Origin: an uncultured Dysosmobacter sp. | GTDB lineage: Bacteria > Bacillota > Clostridia > Oscillospirales > Oscillospiraceae | DNA: 64,000 bases | Reading direction: 5' to 3' | Assembly (NCBI GenBank): GCA_947625655.1 | Contig: CANQPD010000009.1 | Span: 29,592 to 93,591 of the forward strand | Shown here: positions 59,526 to 64,000 of the stretch, one piece after another | Layout of the letters: each line of letters starts with the position of its first letter | Position numbering within the stretch: the first letter of the stretch is position 1 | Position numbers and translations under genes: made by a program | The notes under the pieces: model-generated | The model's database searches: none | Told to the model about the DNA's origin: nothing | The model's input: the letters and a program-made list of their open reading frames with translations, nothing else

Positions 59526-60389
59526 ATGGATATTGTATTGAAAGTTTTGGAAATGTTCTGGTTCATGGTGAAATGGCCTGTGGTGGTACTCGCCATTCTT
59601 TGCGCCGCCTTTGGTTTGCTCTGTCTGGTTTATGGCTGTATCGCTCACCATAACGGTTCTCGTCTCAAAAAAGGTGAACACAATCCGCCCCAAAAGATAT
59701 CGTTTTGGAAGAACTTCTTTTATTACCTTCCCAAGCAGATTATTACGGATATCTATGCCCGCGACCCCGAGTTTTTCAAGTATCAGGGCTGTATTATCTT
59801 TACCGGGCGGCAAGGCTACGGTAAAACTATCGCAATGGCTGAGCAGGCTCTACGCTGGCGCAAAGAGTATCCTAAAGTCAAGTGTATCACAAATTTTGGC
59901 ATGCAAGGTGAGGATGCCGTTTTAGATCACTGGCGGCTTTTAGTTGGTTTCAAGAATGGTATTCAGGGCGTTATCGCCTGTATTGACGAAACGCAAAACT
60001 GGTTTAGTAGTAATCAGTCCAAAAATTTTCCGCCTGAAATGCTGGAAGTTATCACCCAAAACCGCAAAAATCGCCGTGTTATCATGGGCACCGCTCAATC
60101 TTTCAACCGCCTGGGCAAGCCTATCCGGGAGCAGGCCACAGAGGTACGCCGCTGTAATACGTTCTTCGGCTGTCTGACGGTCGTACATCGGGTGATTCCT
60201 GTTTTGGACAGTAACGGAGAAGTGACGGAGTGGAAGCACCGTGGTTGGTATTACTTTGTCCATAACAAGGAATTGCGGGAGAGTTACGACACTTGGAAAG
60301 TTATTGAATCTTTAAAAGATTCGGGTTTTCAGGAGCGAAAGTCCGATATGGTTGTCAGCTTCCCGGTGGTTGCGGCAAATAAAAAATGA
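59526..60389 (+). CDS. Zot/pI-type morphogenesis ATPase
   Basis: GRQGYGKTIAMAEQALRWRKEYP; CIDETQNWFSSN; TQNRKNRRVIMGTAQSFNRL. Confidence 0.9.
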   Translation: MDIVLKVLEMFWFMVKWPVVVLAILCAAFGLLCLVYGCIAHHNGSRLKKGEHNPPQKISFWKNFFYYLPKQIITDIYARDPEFFKYQGCIIFTGRQGYGKTIAMAEQALRWRKEYPKVKCITNFGMQGEDAVLDHWRLLVGFKNGIQGVIACIDETQNWFSSNQSKNFPPEMLEVITQNRKNRRVIMGTAQSFNRLGKPIREQATEVRRCNTFFGCLTVVHRVIPVLDSNGEVTEWKHRGWYYFVHNKELRESYDTWKVIESLKDSGFQERKSDMVVSFPVVAANKK

Positions 60390-60393
60390 TGTA

Positions 60394-60936
60394 CTAATTC
60401 CAGTAATAGCAAACCACATGTGCTTTCGCTTCTATGCCATTTTGGGGAATTGTTCCCAAGTCTATTGTTTCTGTGTCTTCGTATTCTTCATTTGGCATGA
60501 TGATTTTTGTTATGGTTTTTGTGGCTTTTGCTATCTCGCTTCCGTCATTGTCATTTACAGTATAGGTTATTTCTGCTTTTATGACGGGTTTAATCATATT
60601 GTTGGTGATGTTTAATTCGATAGTTGCTTTGGTGCAATCGTCAGATAGATGCACTTCTTTAATTTGTGCGTCTGTTTTGTCTGTACTTGCAATTGATGTT
60701 TGTTGTGTATCTTGGTGTGATTCGGTGTCAGGTGTTGTTTGGTTAGCTGGGCTATTGATGGTGTATTCTGGCTTTAGCTTTGGTACGGCTATTATGATTG
60801 CTACTAATGCAGCAATCATAAGTAATCCTATGGGCGGTCTTTTGGGCCTGTTTTTCGTTGGCGGGTCTGTTCGTATGTCATTTATGTTGTAGACTTTGGC
60901 ACGTTTTTGTTGTGGAGTTGCAAAGAATATTTGCAT
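60394..60936 (-). CDS. Membrane-anchored protein of unknown function (prophage cargo)
   Basis: N-terminal TM, Thr/Gln-rich linker, beta-rich C-terminal domain; AT-rich minus-strand gene. Confidence 0.5.
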   Translation of the reverse strand: MQIFFATPQQKRAKVYNINDIRTDPPTKNRPKRPPIGLLMIAALVAIIIAVPKLKPEYTINSPANQTTPDTESHQDTQQTSIASTDKTDAQIKEVHLSDDCTKATIELNITNNMIKPVIKAEITYTVNDNDGSEIAKATKTITKIIMPNEEYEDTETIDLGTIPQNGIEAKAHVVCYYWN

Positions 60937-60993
60937 TTTTATCCCTCAATTCCTTTTTTTGGTAGCCTATGCGCTTTTATATACCCCGGACGA

Positions 60994-61188
60994 TTAACCT
61001 TCCGGGGTATCTTTTTTCATATCTGCTTCTACAAGTTCTGTTATATAGGCGTTCAGGCTTTTTCCTTTGCTTGTTGCAAAGGTTTTCCATATTTCTTTTG
61101 AGCCTTTAGGTATAACAATGTTTATTTGGTCATAGGCTTTTGCTCTGTATTTATTGGACGCATCCATTTGTGCCTTGCTGTATGCCAT
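60994..61188 (-). CDS. Arc/CopG-type ribbon-helix-helix regulator
   Basis: YDQINIVIPKGSKEIWKTFATSKGKSLNAYITELVEADM. Confidence 0.8.
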   Translation of the reverse strand: MAYSKAQMDASNKYRAKAYDQINIVIPKGSKEIWKTFATSKGKSLNAYITELVEADMKKDTPEG

Positions 61189-61212
61189 TTTATCACCGTC
61201 CTTTTTAGCTAT

Positions 61213-61341
61213 TCTACTATACTTCTAGATACTATGTCAAGGCTTGCTATTTTGAATATAATTCTAGAGGTATATTTGTGCGTTTTGACAATCGATTTTT
61301 GACGCATAATCGTTGACAAATTATACTTCTAGAAGTATAAT
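61213..61341. promoter_or_regulatory. Divergent promoters with repeated TTCTAGA-core operators
   Basis: TTGACA-17-TATAAT (61313-61341) containing perfect 20-bp palindrome TTATACTTCTAGAAGTATAA; related sites at 61216-61238 and 61258-61275. Confidence 0.8.
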
Positions 61342-61396
61342 AGAACCATCAAGAGGGAACAAAAAACATACAGGCCATAGGCCAGGAGGAAGTAAT

Positions 61397-61654
61397 ATGA
61401 CAGAGATTACCGTTAGACTTAGTAGTAGTGAAGCCCAGGTGATTCTTGATGGTCTGCTTTAGGTGGGATATGATAGCGGACATTGCGCTGAGGTTGAGGA
61501 GCAGAAAGCATCTCAGTTCCAACTGGATGATAAGGGAATTGGGGCAGGAATGGCGATGGCTAGAGCAATGCGCGCACGAGATCGGGCGTCTGCCGCCTAC
61601 TCTGCGTATGGGAAACTCGTAAAGCTATTTCTGGATGAACGTGTGATAACCTAA
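61397..61654 (+). pseudogene. Small phage ORF interrupted by in-frame TAG at 61460
   Basis: MTEITVRLSSSEAQVILDGLL*VGYDSGHCAEVEEQKASQFQLDDKG...; reinitiation at GTG 61463 possible. Confidence 0.5.
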
Positions 61655-61703
61655 CCTTGTAGGCTCCAGACGGTGAGCCAGAATCGCCGTCCATCCCATC
61701 AAA

Positions 61704-62327
61704 TTGAAAGTGAGGATTCAAAAAATGACAATCTCCGCCGCCGTAGCTTTTCTGGAAAAAGCGTTTGATGTTCTGAACAAGGAATACTTTGAAAATACAC
61801 TTTCAAAGCCCCTCATCACGATTCAATCCACCCCCGGCACCTACGGCCATTACACCAAATACGACGCTTGGAAGTCCTGCAAGACTGATAAGGGTTACCG
61901 GGAAATCAATCTGGGCGCTGAGACCCTTGACCGTCCCACTGCCAATGTCATTGCAACCCTCGTCCATGAAATGGTGCATATGTACTGCGATATGAACGGT
62001 ATCAAGGATACGTCCCGTGGCGGCACCTACCACAACAGCCGTTTCAAGGAAGAAGCTGAAAAGCGTGGTTTGTCCATCGAATATGATAAAAAAATCGGTT
62101 GGTCTATCACCCAGCCGACAAAGGCCCTCCGTTCCCTCTGTGCGCGGGAACATTGGAACGGCAAGTTGACCGTTCATCGGGCTTGGACACCGAAAGATCC
62201 CAAAGACCCAAAGCCGTCCAGCACACGGAAGTATACTTGCCCCTGCTGTGGGAACTCAGTCCGAGCCACCAAAGCCGTCAATATCATCTGTGCCGACTGC
62301 CAAGAAGTCATGCAGACCCCCGCCTAA
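61704..62327 (+). CDS. SprT-like zinc metalloprotease
   Basis: ATLVHEMVHMYCDMNG (HExxH) and C-terminal zinc ribbon CPCCGNSVRATKAVNIICADC. Confidence 0.8.
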   Translation: MKVRIQKMTISAAVAFLEKAFDVLNKEYFENTLSKPLITIQSTPGTYGHYTKYDAWKSCKTDKGYREINLGAETLDRPTANVIATLVHEMVHMYCDMNGIKDTSRGGTYHNSRFKEEAEKRGLSIEYDKKIGWSITQPTKALRSLCAREHWNGKLTVHRAWTPKDPKDPKPSSTRKYTCPCCGNSVRATKAVNIICADCQEVMQTPA

Positions 62328-62372
62328 AGGCCCCCAAGCCCCCGGCGGGGGCTTTTTCATACGCTGACACTT

Positions 62373-62471
62373 CTTTCAACTCCGAAAAAAGACTGCCTCC
62401 GATATCCCAGGTAACGATCTCGGAGGGCCGCAAGGCCGCTCCAGCCAGAACGGTAACGACAATCACCCTCC
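62373..62471 (+). repeat. ~100-bp direct repeat, copy 1 (prophage intergenic region)
   Basis: GACTGCCTCCGATATCCCAGGTAACGATCTCGGAGGGCCGCAAGGC...AACGGTAACGACAA. Confidence 0.95.
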
Positions 62472-62681
62472 GCCAGCGCATCGAATTCGTACGCTGACAC
62501 TTCCCGCAATGAAATGCGAGAGGGCCCCCGGCCCGGGTCGCATCTTCCCCGGGCCTTGTAGCACCAGTCCCATAAATCGTACACCTACCCTGTGCCAAGG
62601 GCGAAGCCGCACAGCAGGGACTTTTTCTGACCGCCAGCGTATCAAATGCGTTGCGTAACTTTGGATGTCAGCAGAGTGTCC

Positions 62682-62782
62682 TCTTTCAATACTGAAAAAA
62701 AGACTGCCTCCGATATCCCAGGTAACGATCTCGGAGGGCCGCAAGGCTGCTCCGGCTAGAACGGTAACGACAAGTACCCTCC
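62682..62782 (+). repeat. ~100-bp direct repeat, copy 2 (prophage intergenic region)
   Basis: Near-identical to 62373-62471. Confidence 0.95.
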
Positions 62783-62909
62783 CCCGTATCGTTGGTTGAT
62801 TAAGGCTTCTGCAACCACCGCACCCCCAGCATAATTTTTAGAAAGGAAGATAGCACGAAAGAAACCATATTGGTGTCTTTCGTTATGCTAAGACTTAGAG
62901 GGTAGATAT

Positions 62910-63908
62910 ATGAAAAGGATAACATGGATAGATAGATTATACATAGAGAAGCACCAAAACACCCTGGCAAAATCCCAACTTGCAAAAGACCTTGGCTGTT
63001 GCCTGAAAACTATCTATAATGAGTTCTCCCGTGGCGGCTATTGGCATACGGACGAATATGCAATAGACCGTTGGCGCTATTCTGCTGATATCGCCCAGCA
63101 GGATTATGAGTATAAGCAAACGGCAAAGGGATGCCCCGTGAAACTGGGCACTCGCTGGGACTTCATCCAGTTCATTGAATCCCAAATCATAGATCAGAAA
63201 GTCAGCCCATACACGGCCCTGCAACGCTGGAAGCAGAAGAGCAACTGGACGATCTCCCTAACCACCCTGTATCGCTATATAGATAGCGGCCTGTATTTTC
63301 CGCGCCTGACGAACAAGCACCTGCCAGAAAAGTCCATCCGGCAAAAGCGGCAGTACGATCATGTTCGTGCCGCCCGCTCTCCCAAGGGAACCAGTATAGA
63401 AAGACGGCCAGCAGAGATAAATGCCCGTACCACTTGGGGCCATTGGGAAATGGATACCGTTATAGGCAAAGCTAAAGGCAAGGGCCAAGCCGCCCTTGTT
63501 CTGACAGAGCGTTTGACTCGCTTTGAACTGATATTTAAGCTAAAGGACAAGACCACGAAATCTGTTGTATCTACACTTTCAAGGCTCGCAAGACGTTGCG
63601 ACTTCCCTAACATCTTTAAGAGCATCACTGTGGACAACGGTAGTGAATTTCAAGATTGTAAAGGCATGGAACGCTTGAATACAAAAGTCTACTACTGTCA
63701 TCCATATACTTCCTGTGAACGTGGCAGTAATGAACGCATGAACCGTATGATAAGGCGATTCTTCCCCAAAGGCTCCGATTTCAGCAAGCTAAAGCAAAGA
63801 GACTGTGACAATGTAGCGGCCTACTTGAACAATTACCAGCGTCGCTCTTTGGGCGGACAAACCCCGCTTGAGCTATGGCTCAAGTATACCACGCTCCCGC
63901 CCCTCTAA
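62910..63908 (+). CDS. IS30-family transposase
   Basis: HTH N-terminus, GHWEMDTVIGKAKG, TVDNGSEF, CHPYTSCERGSNERMNRMIRRFFPKG. Confidence 0.94.
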   Translation: MKRITWIDRLYIEKHQNTLAKSQLAKDLGCCLKTIYNEFSRGGYWHTDEYAIDRWRYSADIAQQDYEYKQTAKGCPVKLGTRWDFIQFIESQIIDQKVSPYTALQRWKQKSNWTISLTTLYRYIDSGLYFPRLTNKHLPEKSIRQKRQYDHVRAARSPKGTSIERRPAEINARTTWGHWEMDTVIGKAKGKGQAALVLTERLTRFELIFKLKDKTTKSVVSTLSRLARRCDFPNIFKSITVDNGSEFQDCKGMERLNTKVYYCHPYTSCERGSNERMNRMIRRFFPKGSDFSKLKQRDCDNVAAYLNNYQRRSLGGQTPLELWLKYTTLPPL

Positions 63909-64000
63909 AAAAATTTTTGTAAAAACAACCTTGATTATCTCTGAAAACCCTTGAAAAACAGGCACTTTCGCGGATATGGACAACCGAATTTACTACCGAT

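Larger units (their letters stand above)
55417..62830 (+). mobile_element. Inovirus-like (filamentous phage) prophage; boundaries approximate
   Basis: Module order: small ssDNA-binding-type ORF, Rep, small TM proteins, coat-like ORF, adhesin-like, pVI-like, Zot/pI; then RHH regulator, SprT and repeat-rich intergenic region. Confidence 0.85.

Noticed and set aside
59526-60389. Zot homolog as an enterotoxin
   Set aside because: Within an inovirus module it is best read as the pI morphogenesis ATPase; no evidence for toxin activity

Overview
This 64 kb window looks like a chromosomal segment of a GC-rich gut Clostridia (Oscillospiraceae-like, inferred from gene content only). The left half is mostly biosynthetic housekeeping: tRNA-Ser(UGA); a branched-chain amino-acid operon (two ALS large/ACT small subunit pairs, ilvC, ilvD) behind a consensus promoter and an Ile/Leu/Val-rich leader peptide; DUF815 and MoxR ATPases with a VWA protein; ribokinase; guaB; and a long minus-strand purine operon (purF-like, purC, purF, purM, purN, a SUKH-type ORF, stand-alone AICAR formyltransferase, an S23 four-helix-bundle cassette, purD, purL). 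The middle holds an OpuC/BusR-like osmolyte module, serC/serA, ClcA, an acyltransferase with a candidate phase-variable tract, a Trp T-box with TrpB2, a MATE transporter, obgE and rplU/prp/rpmA. From about 55.4 to 62.8 kb there is an inovirus-like (filamentous phage) prophage: Rep, small membrane/coat proteins, tRNA-Gln(CUG), adhesin, Zot/pI ATPase, a ribbon-helix-helix (RHH) switch, and a repeat-rich intergenic region. It abuts an IS30-family transposase. The most unusual signals are: (1) a conserved structured element of about 220-280 nt present twice (40.2 kb and 47.5 kb), each copy sitting between two identical copies of the local transcription terminator, plus related cases (60-bp duplication of the guaB 3' end; TIR-like hairpins at 51.2 kb); (2) an S23-type cassette flanked by inverted short-period repeats inside the purine operon, with two ORF-less repeat structures of similar design; (3) the inovirus control region and a coat gene lacking a start codon. 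All calls come from reading the sequence; no searches were run.
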